This document shows, in pieces, positions 1 through 10,727 of a stretch of DNA of 27,832 nt. The stretch comes from Endotrypanum monterogeii (Eukaryota > Euglenozoa > Kinetoplastea > Trypanosomatida > Trypanosomatidae), in contig CM007338.1 of assembly GCA_000333855.2 (NCBI GenBank), positions 54,463 through 82,294 on the forward strand. The letters are read 5' to 3'. The translations under genes and the position numbers were made by a program. Under the pieces are notes generated by a model. That model searched no databases. It saw only the letters and a list, made by a program, of their open reading frames with translations, and was not told where the DNA came from. Position 1 is the stretch's first letter. Each line of letters opens with the position of its first letter.

Positions 1-666
1 AATATCGCTAGGAACGATGTCGTACCCGCTGAATGCATACGCAAAGACATGTGCAAGATCTAAGTACGCGTCCTCTCCCTGGTTTCGCTCTCCTCGGTTG
101 AAGCAACAGATACGAAACCGCCTCCACCACGCTTCGACGTAATCACTACTGTTTTCGTACACATGGCCACCACTGGGGTCGAATGCAATAATGAAGGTCG
201 CAGTGTAGAGCGAGACAACCAGAAAGTTAACCATCGTGGCACCACGAAGAGTGTGACGCGTCAACGCTGTTGTGCAGTGATTTACCTCACCATCGAAGAT
301 CGCAAGTTTGACGCACGCACAAGTGATCACAAAAATGCAGGCGATGCATAGTGTACTCACGTACAACATCAAAGGTATACCTCTCCTTTTTGACTGCTCA
401 AACACACCACCGCGCAGACTCAACGCTGTCGTAATGGCAAACACGACCGAGCTCATCGCATTCACAAATACAAGACACACAAGCGAAGCTCCCAATGCGG
501 GGTTTGCGCCGTCGCAGCCATTAAGGTAGTTCACCTGTGAGATATCTACTAAGTTGGCTAGAAAAGCGGCACAGCCACAGAGGAGAATCGAATGCAGTAC
601 GCTGGGGAACGCGAAGTCATCGGTGCTGACCCGCCACGATCGCCCGAACCACACCAGCGACGGCAT
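1..666 (-). CDS. sn-1-specific diacylglycerol lipase-like protein, N-terminal part (runs off left edge)
   Basis: An uninterrupted frame of 222 codons reads from an ATG at 666 to the window edge; an in-frame stop lies eight codons upstream, so this is the first Met of the frame. The N-terminus MPSLVWFGRSWRVSTDDF, the SLRGG after the second membrane segment (83-87), FDPSG (162-166) and the DAYLDLA...DIVPSDI stretch (200-222) match, in the same order and spacing, the N-terminal region of animal diacylglycerol lipases alpha/beta as I know them. Four hydrophobic segments (about 23-40, 58-82, 99-122, 143-162) fit the four-helix membrane domain that precedes the lipase fold. The family hydrolyses diacylglycerol at sn-1 to give 2-monoacylglycerol in membranes. 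The Ser-Asp-His catalytic domain should follow beyond position 1 and cannot be checked here. Codon use is mixed, less GC-biased than the RRM cassettes in this window. Family assignment is by recalled similarity, not by a search. Confidence 0.86.
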   Translation of the reverse strand, partial: MPSLVWFGRSWRVSTDDFAFPSVLHSILLCGCAAFLANLVDISQVNYLNGCDGANPALGASLVCLVFVNAMSSVVFAITTALSLRGGVFEQSKRRGIPLMLYVSTLCIACIFVITCACVKLAIFDGEVNHCTTALTRHTLRGATMVNFLVVSLYTATFIIAFDPSGGHVYENSSDYVEAWWRRFRICCFNRGERNQGEDAYLDLAHVFAYAFSGYDIVPSDI

Positions 667-830
667 CAAGTGGCTCCCATGAAGAACTCACCCAAAAAAA
701 CAGGGGCAAAGCAGCAGCAAGAAAGCAGCAAGGCGAGGCAGCATAGAAGGACTAAGCAATCCTCTAAATACCTAGACGCAGATGTGTTGAAGGGAGAAAG
801 AAGAGGAGGTGAAAGGGTGAAAAAAAAAGA
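667..830 (-). promoter_or_regulatory. putative trans-splicing region of the lipase gene
   Basis: Read on the minus strand there is a long T/C-rich tract (plus-strand purines at about 790-830) followed by the first AG at 773-772, giving a leader of about 105 nt. A second T/C-rich stretch at about 695-735 is followed by AGs much nearer the ATG. Kinetoplastid mRNAs receive a spliced leader at an AG downstream of such tracts. Which AG is used cannot be decided from sequence and determines whether the upstream mini-frames are in the message. Confidence 0.5.
688..744 (-). other. possible upstream ORF in the lipase leader (18 codons)
   Basis: On the minus strand an ATG at 744 opens an 18-residue frame (MLPRLAAFLLLLCPCFFG) ending at TGA 690-688, ahead of the lipase ATG at 666. 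A second mini-frame (Met-Gly-Ala-Thr-stop, starting at 680) ends in a TGA whose last base is the first base of the lipase start codon (TGATG at 668-664). Both would be in the mRNA leader only if trans-splicing uses the AG at 773-772. Coding status is inference; it may equally be spliced away. Confidence 0.3.
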
Positions 831-1173
831 AATACGTATCATCCAAGATGGTGGCGTCAGAGAAGCGAGGTTACACACAGACACGGAAATATATTTGAGA
901 TGCGCTACTAAAGCTACGGCTGTGGCGAGCGTGCGTGGTGTGTGATCGTCTCCCAAGCAGGCTGTCGAAGATAAATCCGAGAGCTGATCCTATAGATGTT
1001 CTCTCCTCCCGTACGAGGCACATGTGGTGCTGGAGACAATCCTGCTGAGAGAAAAGGATTGTCCCCGGCCACGTAACATAGCGTTTTGAGCCACCGCATG
1101 CGTGCGAGGGTGGTAAGGAGAAAGCACTAGCGCATCGAGAACGGGGAGGAGGAGATACGAAAAAAGGAAAAAA

Positions 1174-1195
1174 TGTGTGTGTGTGTGTGTGTGTT
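1174..1195. repeat. (TG)n microsatellite
   Basis: About eleven TG units. It could pair in RNA with the CA tract about 250 nt away at 1439-1467. Confidence 0.9.
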
Positions 1196-1438
1196 TGTGT
1201 TTTGTTGCTTGTGTTCGTCCAGTGTAGCGTGAAAGAACAGGAAGGAATAATATATATATAAATATATATATGTATACTATATACGCAAATACATTTATAT
1301 ACGTTAAAAAAATTTTTGACTTTATTAAAGAAAAGAAGAATTTTTGGGGGGCAATTACTTCGATATGTCGTTCAGGCAGACTGAGAGTGGTACGGAAAGA
1401 AGTCAGGGAAAAAAAGGCTCAGGAAGTTAAACACACAG

Positions 1439-1467
<29 letters not shown>
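1439..1467. repeat. (AC)n microsatellite
   Basis: Pure AC run of 29 bases followed by a short GA run. Confidence 0.9.
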
Positions 1468-1470
<3 letters not shown>

Positions 1471-3088
1471 AGAGCTAGCCAGAGAAAGCTCGAAAAAAAC
1501 AGCTAGAAAAAAGGAGGTGCAGATTCCGGTTTATTTTTCACAGTATATGAGATCCTGACGGTGGGAGGAAGCTGCGCTACAGAAGCAAGTGAATAAATTC
1601 AAATTTCGATATTGTGCGTGCCCTAATCCCAAGGGAACTCACACATGCACAGCCGTACGGCGACATGCCGCAACACAAAGCATCTCACACCCGTCTCCCG
1701 GCGCTCTCCAATTTGACGGAAATTTTATTTTCTCCGCCTGTTCCCTCGTTTTCCTATTTTTTCCTCATTTCCTCTCCGGCAAAAAAAAAAAAAAGGAATG
1801 TGTGAAAGTTAGATATGTGTGAAGTGACCCCCCCCCCTCCGTCACACACACACACGTACACATACCTCTACACCATCTTCACTGAAGTACTTCCTTTTTT
1901 TTTTGATTTTTTCTTTCCTATTTTTTAGTGGTCTTACTTTTGTTTCAACTGCTGCTCTTTCGCAGATAGACGCCCCGTCAACGAAGGAGACTTCTTCAAA
2001 GTACAGGCACACACACACAACGAAAAAAAAAAAGTGCACCGCATCATAACAACATAACCAAACCACAATGAGGCCCCTGGTGGGTGCTGAGAGTATGGCT
2101 CTCATCTAATAGGAAAAAATGGGCTCGAGTATCTGAGTTGGGCTATACGTATTTTTTTTTCCGAATTTTTTCCGGCTCCCGTCCGGACGCGAGGTGGGGA
2201 AGGTGCCCCAGGCCTAAAAACTCGATCGACAGCAGCGGCGATGGTGTCCGCTGTACGAGTGCTAGTGTACAGATAAATAGCTTCACAGCGAAGAAACCCA
2301 AAAAGACTCCTGGTCCGAAATAGCTGAGAGCGCTGTGATGCCCCCCCCCCCGCTCTTTTCTACTAGTATCTGCTTCCCTCACCCCTCTTTTTCTTTCCTC
2401 CCTTTTCGTACAACATTCTCGAAGTCGACGCACCTCGAAGTCGGTTGCGCAACACTCATGGGGCTGGCAGTCCCTCGAGAACAACGTTGACCTTAGTCTA
2501 TCAAATCTCAAACCCATACCCCGCAGTCGAGCTCGTGTGGTGGAAGGAAAAGCTTAGTTTCTTCATCAAGCAAGACTCAATCCCCCATGATTCGCATTGT
2601 GATCATGGTCCCTCTGAGTGCCCCCCCCCCCTGAGATTCAGTCTTTGAAGAGACCTGCTGAGGACCCTAACATCACGAGATGAGCCCCTAAAGGCACAAG
2701 TGGACGCTAGACGGGAGGGTTGCGTCAATCAAGCAGGGAATTAAACGCACACACACTCCTAGACACACAACAGGGATGTGACCAGGGCTGCACGATATGG
2801 AGGGGCTGGAGGATACTACCGCGTCCTTAAAGGACACTGCTGCGCGCCAATGAAAGGGTGCGGAGGGAAGGATAGGAAGCACTCTGTACACAGCGAACAT
2901 GAAGCCCCTTCGGCCAAGTGACTCTCTGCATGAGCCGTGGGGGGTTTAACGTACACTCCTCAGCCAAGCGCTTCTCGACCCCCGTCCTCACACGAGGGAA
3001 TCACAAGCGGGCCGTCGCGGTGAAACGTTTGGTGGAAAGGGTCAAGTGTAGACAATCACATTTGGGTGTGTTCTGATGCTTACACACG

Positions 3089-3109
3089 CACACACACACA
3101 CACACACAC
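3089..3109. repeat. (CA)n microsatellite
   Basis: Pure CA run of 21 bases in the presumed 3' UTR of copy A. Confidence 0.9.
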
Positions 3110-3226
3110 CGGTCTGCCGTCAAGGTTCGCAGAACGTCTGCAACCCACAGCATAGTGGAGAAGTGAGTCTGAATTAGGTATATTGGAAAATACAACAGCA
3201 CTGAACACAGGAATAAGCACATGTCC

Positions 3227-3244
3227 AAATAAATAAATAAATAA

Positions 3245-3276
<32 letters not shown>

Positions 3277-3290
3277 GTATATATATGTAT
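3227..3290. repeat. (AATA)n then (TA)n tract
   Basis: Four to five AAAT/AATA units change into an interrupted TA tract ending in two TGTATA interruptions. Confidence 0.9.
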
Positions 3291-3985
3291 AGGGGTAGTT
3301 TAGTGGATCAAAAACCGCACACACTTTTTTTTTTTCGCTAACTGAAAGCAAAAAGAGATGATGCTACTCCCCCGACGAAAAAAAAAAAAAGAGAAGAAAA
3401 AGATGCAACAAATAATATTATATCACAAAAAAAAAAAAAACCGACGGAGCGATATCCATGTAGGTAAATCTACACACAAAAAAAGGAAAACAAGTACATG
3501 TCAGCGGGTCATAACAAGCCGACAATCATACACACACACGCAAACAGAATAATAATAATAATAAACACTACTAAGCCGCCAAATCGAGTGGGAAATAAAA
3601 TAATGATCATAATGAGCAGCAGACAATACAGCTTACTATGGAGTCAGCAAAGCCTAAAATACTTGATATAAACCGCGGAAGGGGAGCAAAAACAGAACAT
3701 CAAAAAAGGGGGAGCTGGAGGGGGTACTCCACACAGAATTTCTTCATCGATCCCCCCCTCCCGGGGAGATATCAAATAGCGAGTGTGTCACCAAAGGCAA
3801 AAGAAAAACTATTATGCGCCTGTAGCGAAAGAGATGCGAGAAAAACAACAACAGCAACAAAACGTACGAGCGAACTTGGGAAAATACTACAGAAACAGAA
3901 ACAAAGAAAACAAAAAAAAATCGAAGGAAAAAATTCGGAAACTATAATTATATGTTATCGCAGTACTGGTTCAAGTGAAGTGCAA

Positions 3986-4010
3986 GGAAGGAGGGAGGAG
4001 GGAGGAGGGG
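3986..4010 (+). repeat. G-rich run with mixed GG/GGG/GGGG tracts
   Basis: The plus strand reads as tracts of two to four G separated by single A residues or AA. It ends a long purine-rich block. A two-tier quadruplex is possible; the minus strand is a C/T-rich tract. Confidence 0.45.
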
Positions 4011-4611
4011 AGATGGATAAGTGACACCCCGCAGAGCAGATGGAGAAATATTTATAATTTGTGTACGTGCAGAGTATTTAGACGCGTTCGGGTTGACGTG
4101 GTGATGTGAAAACAAGAAAATGAGCAAATACGCGGGAGTGGAAGAGTAGGTGTGAGGTACACGACACAATATTGGAAATTGGTAAAAATGAAATATAAAA
4201 AATATATATGAATTTTAAAAAAATAATAATAATACGAGCAAAGGCTAGCGTCATATACTCTTAAGCGAAGTTTTCGCAACAACACGGCGGCGCAAGGAGC
4301 GTTTCGATGTGTGACCCTTGTGGTTGCGCTGTCGCTGTTCCCTTATGCCCCTGGCCTGCCCCCGCAAAAAGATATTTATTTACTTATTTTTTTTTTTTTG
4401 CTGGGGGAGGTACAAAAATGGTTCTGCAACTCACTCACCCAACGAAAGAAACCGTTGAGGAAATACACTGAGGAGATGCTGAAAAGAATCATCCGATTAC
4501 CCACACTCGCTGAAGCCACCCAAGCACGTCTCGATCTATGGGAGTGGGCATGCGAAGTAAGAGAAGAGCAAGAAAAAGAAATCTGTTTTGGAGGCTGAGC
4601 GCTGCCGCAGA

Positions 4612-4631
4612 AAGCGGGGAACGCCCCGCTT
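4612..4631. repeat. 8-bp GC-rich hairpin with tetraloop
   Basis: AAGCGGGG (4612-4619) and CCCCGCTT (4624-4631) pair perfectly around a four-base loop. In minus-strand RNA the loop is CGUU. No downstream T run marks it as a terminator, which would not be expected in a kinetoplastid in any case. Confidence 0.55.
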
Positions 4632-5865
4632 CTTACATCCTTTTGATGAGACCTGTTCCCTTGTCACCGGTGCAATAGCCCTCGGAACGAACTATGAAAC
4701 GCATTGTTTTTTTCTACCTAAAGCAGAAGCTGTAAGACACTAGAATAACAAAATGATCAGTTCGTGGTAGCAGACGGGGAAAAAATATATATTTTTTCAT
4801 CGAGAAGTGAAGTAGAGGAAAAAAAGAAATTGAACGAGCAATTCCAGTAATTATATCTGCACACAAACACACAAACAGAATAATAAAAAAACACTCGATA
4901 AAAATATATATTAATGTCAAATGGAGGAAGTGTCAGTGAAAAACGTGAAACGGAAAGAGCGAAAACAAAAGAGTACGGAGAAGTGTAGTTTCGCCTTCCC
5001 CCCACTTCTTTATGTGTTGATGATAGTGTTCCCGCTACATAGTCTCACACTAGGGGCGAGTGTGTGTTGATTGGGAGGGAGGAAAGTATGCTAAGAGCAA
5101 CTCCAGCATCCAAAAAAAAAAAAAAATCGAGAAAAATGAGCGCTGCCGCGAAAGACAAAAGTAAAACAAGTATATAAAAAAGATGAGGAAGACAGATGAG
5201 TCGCGAAAAAAAACAAATAAAAATGTAAAACGGAAAAAAAAAAGCAAAAAAAATCAGAGGTATATCACACCTCCCACTAGAGGCAGAGGAGGGATGAGGA
5301 AAGCAGGGAGTAGGAATAAGTAAACGATAGTGAATACAAAAAAAAAAAAATGATTCATTAAACACGACAAAAAAATATATTTTATAAACGGTGGAAATTT
5401 TTAATAGCACACTCGCTCTTCTCCGACAGTCACCACGGCCATTTTTTTTTTGTCCAGCACATCTCCTCTAAAAGATCTTCCCACTCTCACTAGTCTCCTG
5501 GATGAGCTGCTTCATACACTTTTCTTGTTTCCCCTCTCCGCTCCCCTGTTCCGCGCTTTTCCGAGTGTCCTTGGTGATATGGGTGCTGTGTGCGCGCAAG
5601 GGGGTCTCACTGTGCACATGAGCGCTTTTCGATTTTTCTTACAGCTCCTCGCACTGATCATTGCGCTCGTCTCCCGGATCAGAACAGCTACAGACAACGT
5701 ATCTCCTGCAAGACAAACTACATGATATTTGAATGCATACGAGCCACGTCGTTCGAGCATGTGTACAGGAGATCCTCGTGCCTAAAATAGAGGCCGTTCT
5801 GGGAAGAGAAAAGCGGACTGTACACAGTGAGCCCGTGAACATCTTTGGAGTCGAGATTTTCTGTG

Positions 5866-5887
5866 ATATGCGTGAGCATACGCATAT
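5866..5887. repeat. 8-bp hairpin ATATGCGT/ACGCATAT
   Basis: Exact reverse complements at 5866-5873 and 5880-5887 around a six-base loop. It lies within a wider inverted pair, TGTGTACAG (5760-5768) with CTGTACACA (5818-5826), which is next to it, not enclosing it. Function unknown. Confidence 0.45.
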
Positions 5888-6147
5888 GCGAATAACATAC
5901 AGCAAAGAGCAAAGGAAAAAACGAATAAGACACTCCGATTGATCACAAGAAAACAAGCGAGAGAAGATGACGCTACCAAAAATCTCGGTCTCGTCCATTT
6001 AGCTTAGATGCAAAAGAGAAGCGAAAAAATACCCCGAGAATACGCTGACGATGTGAATGCGCCTCCACTGCCCATCGATTGATCGCACACTCGAGCAGCG
6101 GGACTCCCTGTCGTCTGTCCAGGTGCGTGTGCGGTGAAGACAGGAGG

Positions 6148-6167
6148 TATATATATATATATATATA
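6148..6167. repeat. (TA)n tract
   Basis: Ten TA units. Confidence 0.9.
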
Positions 6168-6378
6168 AAGATCTGTATAAGAGCAAAGGTATCATTGAAG
6201 CATTTCCATGGAAACACAACAAGTAAAACAAACAAAAAAAGAAACTAGTTCTCCAGCCTACTGATAGATGAAAAACAAGTGCAGCTACTCGATAAACAGC
6301 AGCTTAGATCAACTGAATATACAGCCAATGAACACCAATCAAGTGCTTTCCGCCAGAAATGTCGCGACACACTCATCT

Positions 6379-6397
6379 TATATATATATATATATAT
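6379..6397. repeat. (TA)n tract
   Basis: About nine TA units. Confidence 0.9.
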
Positions 6398-6591
6398 CGT
6401 TGGAGAGATCTGTTGGTACCAAGCAGCACAGTGATGCTCTGCTCAGCACAACCCTCCTGTTCTACTTCAGCAACAACGAGCAGCACAACTTGTGCACGTT
6501 CCATTTTTTTTTCTTCTCCTTGATCAATAAGGTGATGAGCACATCATTGATTAGTCAGACCAAAGGACAGAAAGGAGGGAGAAGGGATGCC

Positions 6592-6613
6592 AGAGAGAGA
6601 GAGAGAGAGAGAG
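6592..6613. repeat. (GA)n microsatellite
   Basis: Eleven AG units followed by C6, the only sizeable GA dinucleotide repeat seen. Confidence 0.9.
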
Positions 6614-7313
6614 CCCCCCGCTTTTTTTTTTTTTAAGGCGAGGGAAATGGGGGGAGAGATGAGGAGAACCGTCAGTTGCGCCTAGAGAAATTCTTCAAGC
6701 CGACACATTGCTGTGCGGCGCGTGTTATCTTTCGCGGGTCCACTCTCTCCCCCAGGGACTGTGCACATCCGCCGCGCATTGCATACGTCAGAGGAGCGCA
6801 TTGTGATCCTCTGCGGAGTTGATGTGACAGTTCAAACCTTCGGCCTCTTCATGTACCTGCTGTATATATAACCGCAAAAGCACAAAATCCCCAAACAGGT
6901 GGAAAGATCTACGACTGCAAACGCACACAAAAAAAAAAAACGAATAATAATTTTTTAATAAAAGCCTTGGAAAGCATATCGATACATAAAAAGAGGGGAA
7001 AACGTGAAGCAAACGAAGTGAAGAAATATTCTGGTGAGTGGAGGGATCATCACCAAAAAAAAAGGGGGGGTTCGCTATCCCCGGTTAACTTTGAGCCCCC
7101 ACACACACCCTGCCCCCCCCTCCACCCCATTTGAAGACATCCCTGCCTGACACAGGCACGACCATATTCACAAACAGAGATGAGAAGGTGTGCGCTGAAA
7201 TATGATAGCAGACATTGGCGATATGCGGGGAGGATGAATGGTGGCCTGATGTTTACGTACACTGCCTCCTGCCGCGAACAATCCCAAGGAGACACGGATG
7301 TATGCAATCAATT

Positions 7314-7329
7314 ACACACACACACACAC
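7314..7329. repeat. (AC)n microsatellite
   Basis: Eight AC units. Confidence 0.85.
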
Positions 7330-8249
7330 GCGCAACTACACACGAGTGACAGTAGTGGGGAAAAACAACAGTTAACTAGAGAAAATGGAGGGAAGCAAAC
7401 AAAAAGGGGGCCTGAAAGAGTCCATGACTGATCGGGGCGAGGGCGAAGAGGTCCAACAAGGAAGTCAAAGCCCAAAGAGCCTATCCGCCCTCTTTTTCCC
7501 TATCAACTATGCTTCGTTCTCCTCGAAAGAAAAATAATTGTGCTTCCCTGTCTCCTGAGAGCCCGCAGGTCTAACACCGTGTTAGAGGGGGGGGGGGCGG
7601 AAGCACGCCCGCGCCACAAAATACAACCGACTTCATCGACTGCTGACGACATCCATTCGACACTCGACACAGCCTCCTTCACTTCACCACCCTACACCCC
7701 TACAGCGCAGGTTACCTCAATCATACCTGCTCTGCATCAATGTTGTTGGGGTCGCCAAAAAGGGGGAGTGGAGGAGAAGAGCGGAAAAAAAAATACCGCC
7801 TTCCACAAAAAATCGTAACAGTCGAGTCAGAGACACGGATGTCCCCTTGATACCCTCCTCGACATCAAAAAAAAACACAAAGGATTTGGAAAATTTCCCT
7901 GCTGCGGACTGCACAGTCACAACGCCCAATGTATGCTCTGGCCCGACATAAGGTGCAAGGCATAGCTCTGGCTCTCCATCCCCTCGTATTCTCGAATAAT
8001 TTGTGACCGCATCACCGGTAGGAGGACCTCAGCCCTCGACAACTAGAAGATGCATCAATCTTTCCGCGGAGGCAAGGGTATGTGATACTCAGTACCATCC
8101 GCCTCCGCCGACACCCCCTTCCCATTTTCCTTGGCTGGAAAATCCGCAGCTGTCACACGAAGAGAGAGAAAATCAATAGTGAGAAGAAGCCACACGGTGG
8201 TCGTGGGAACGGAGAAAATAAAAGGTACACAGCATCATGCAGTACAACA

Positions 8250-8260
<11 letters not shown>

Positions 8261-8296
<36 letters not shown>
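8261..8296. repeat. (AT)n tract
   Basis: Eighteen uninterrupted AT units following an ACA-rich stretch. Confidence 0.92.
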
Positions 8297-8299
<3 letters not shown>

Positions 8300-8889
8300 G
8301 AGGAGACAGCAAGGAGAATCGAAATTACGGAATAAAAGGTGTATATATAAAAATTAAAAAGAAATTGAAGTGTGAGTGGCCCGGAATTTCATATTCGCCC
8401 AGGGACTGTTCCTCCGGGTGGGATGTTACTCAAGGAAGGGACAGAGAGGGAGATAGGTAAGATGGAGGACCGGCAAAGAGGTTCGTTGTGTAGCTCTATG
8501 CGCTGAATGTTGCTGATGAAACGCATCGCGCTTTTGATTTTTTGCTTTGCCTGTGAAATTATCGCCTTCATCGTGATGTAAACATACGCGCACCCACAAA
8601 GACGTACGTATCCACATATGTTTGGACTCTCCGAGCGACAATGGGCGAGGGTGCACCGCCTTTTTTTCCGCCTTCTTTCTTTGCGAATATGCCTCTTGTG
8701 GGCACCTCACCCCCGCCGCCAACACACACACGCAGAGCTCGGCTCCCAAGACCGCATTTCGACCCGAAACAAAGAAATCGGGATGAGGGAGAGGTAACAA
8801 AACACATGCGGAGAAAAATGAATACAAGAGGAGAAAAAGGATCGCCTCCGCTGAGTCGAGAAGGTCGAGAGAGAAGCACAAGGCTACGG

Positions 8890-8929
8890 GGATGAAGCTC
8901 TGCGAGGAATCGTTAAGTGAGCTTCATCC
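8890..8929. repeat. perfect 11-bp hairpin
   Basis: GGATGAAGCTC (8890-8900) and GAGCTTCATCC (8919-8929) are exact reverse complements, with an 18-nt loop. The stem is of mixed composition, not a simple repeat, so chance pairing is less likely than for CA/GT stems. It lies in the presumed 3' UTR of copy A. Confidence 0.65.
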
Positions 8930-9602
8930 ACCCACACCGAAAAAAAAAAAAGAGAGGGGGAAGGAGGGGAGGTTGAAGGAACCACGCTAGCAGATGAAGA
9001 AAAACAGAGGAGTAGGGCAAGGAAAGGAAAGGAAAATGAAAATGAAAGCCAAACAAAAAAAAAAAGGTGAAGGAAAAACCTTACAAAGCGGTAGGGGGGT
9101 AGTTAGCAGGAGTGGTCGTCGTCGTAATAATACGAGGTCGGTAACTAAAGAGGTGACACGGATAAATCCAAACAGAGAATGCGCCACAAGAAGAAAGCGG
9201 ACGAGTGCGAGAGAACGAGTTGCGCCATAGCTGTGAACCCTGCGTCACACAAGCAGCTACCGAATGACAGCTGAGGCACCTGGAAAAGAGACCATCAATT
9301 ATTAATAAGACACGTACACGCAATTAATCATTTGTATATCCGTTATAAGGTATTGTCCACGTACAAAGGGCATCTCACCATCTAGTTTGTTTTTCTCTCC
9401 GAAGTGCACCTCCCATTTTGTTTTTTCTTTTGGTGTATATAGGTGTACAATACGATAATATATGTCACTTTACGGCACCACACGACGTGAGATATTTCTG
9501 TGGAGGCCCACATGAGTCGAGACACATACATACAAACCTCGAGTACACACCTTGTGCCGAGTATAATCGGATGCGTACGCTTGGAGTGCATCATCACGAT
9601 AG

Positions 9603-9631
<29 letters not shown>
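9603..9631. repeat. (TA)n tract
   Basis: About fourteen TA units. Confidence 0.92.
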
Positions 9632-9635
<4 letters not shown>

Positions 9636-10318
9636 TTAATAATTTATTTACAAATTCTAAACATTAATCTACGTCGCTTCCCCCTCAGCTCTGTAGAAAC
9701 GACACAAGGAAGAGAATGAAGTGGCGAAAGAGGAGAGAGATCGGGTGATGGCGGACAGCAGGAGACCTGCAGTTTTTTTTTTTTTTGATGGCCGTGATAT
9801 GGTCCATGCAGCAGACCACTGATGTACTTGACGACAGAGAGAAATGAGTTCAGTGCGACTTCATTAGCTCTCGCATCGGAGCAGCAGAAAAGGAATGAAG
9901 GGGAAAAAATGACGCCGTGGAGGAGGGGAGGGGACAGGAAAGGAGATACGGGGAAAAAAAAGATTAACATACAATCCAGGATTCTTTTCTAAATTAATCT
10001 GTTCACCCAAGGGTACCTTGTTCTCTCGACCTCACCCACACACACCGCATTACCGTCACTCTACAAGGAGCACACTCGCATACACGGGTGCCTGATAGTC
10101 ACAAGCACGCATAGGGCCTGCGAGTGTCTTGACATGACTCACACCTGGGTAACCTCACGCTTCAGAATGCAGGAGCAAACAATAAAATCTCTAATGACTC
10201 ATAAGGAGCATCTCGAAAACGACTTTCATGTCAACACAGTTCTGGACGAGAGAAATACGCGCAGTCATCGAGAGGCACGAAGGGGTATATCCTGAGGAAG
10301 ATAGGCGAGCCCTTGTAT

Positions 10319-10343
10319 GGGGAGGGGAGGGGAGGGGTAGGGG
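10319..10343 (+). repeat. G-quadruplex-like run of five G4 tracts
   Basis: Five GGGG tracts are separated by A, A, A and TA. It is on the plus strand, about 385 nt beyond the stop of copy A, so the mRNA would carry the C-rich complement and the quadruplex could form only in DNA or antisense RNA. Confidence 0.7.
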
Positions 10344-10727
10344 CAGCACCAACGAAAAAAGTACGTGACATGGGCAGAGATACAAGGACGAGGCAAGGTG
10401 CGTGTCGTCAGCTATTCTCTCCAGAGGAAAAAAAAAAGATGGTTTCCGCAGGTAAGGTGAGCGAACACCTCAACACACACTCAGGAAACCACGGAATATA
10501 CTCGCCTCGTCCTCTCCTTGCTCCCTCGTTTAAATCTTCCTTCGTCCTTACGTTTCTACGGCAGTCCATCATCGACGCTATCCTCTCTGTATGTTCACAG
10601 TCGACCTTTACAGGCGCACGCGTATGTCTCCTAGAGACTCAAAAGAGAGGTGCGCAAAATGTATACAACGGATAGACGAGTCGTATTTGAAAAATAAAAA
10701 ATAGATCCCATAACGCCCTTATTTCCC

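Larger units (their letters stand above)
831..4290 (-). other. non-coding spacer, probable distal 3' UTR of RNA-binding protein A
   Basis: No credible gene is seen. The stretch holds GT, CA, TA and AATA microsatellites, many poly(A) runs of 9-14 on the plus strand, and a C-rich/GC-richer island at about 2440-3020 without a recognisable coding pattern. From about 3350 to 4030 the plus strand is strongly purine-rich, with a G-rich quadruplex-like run at 3986-4010. Open frames here are short, on both strands, and rich in homopolymer-encoded residues. Assignment to the 3' UTR follows from minus-strand polycistronic transcription and absence of another gene, and is inference. Confidence 0.5.
4291..10727 (-). 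other. non-coding spacer, probable proximal 3' UTR of RNA-binding protein A
   Basis: This stretch directly follows the stop codon of copy A on the transcribed strand. It alternates complex islands (about 4290-4700, 5400-6130, 6650-6900, 7080-8110, 8390-8930, 9230-9600, 9990-10670) with A-rich and TA-rich low-complexity DNA. Hairpins are seen at 4612-4631, 5866-5887 and 8890-8929, and a perfect run of five G4 tracts on the plus strand at 10319-10343. I see no protein family, tRNA or rRNA. Minus-strand frames of 100-150 codons exist (for example 8426-8881) but have no recognisable motif and overlap other open frames. Confidence 0.5.

Noticed and set aside
8426..8881. 151-codon minus-strand frame overlapping a 103-codon frame in another register
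   Set aside because: No recognisable domain, no convincing acceptor signal, and two overlapping frames are equally open, which argues for chance.
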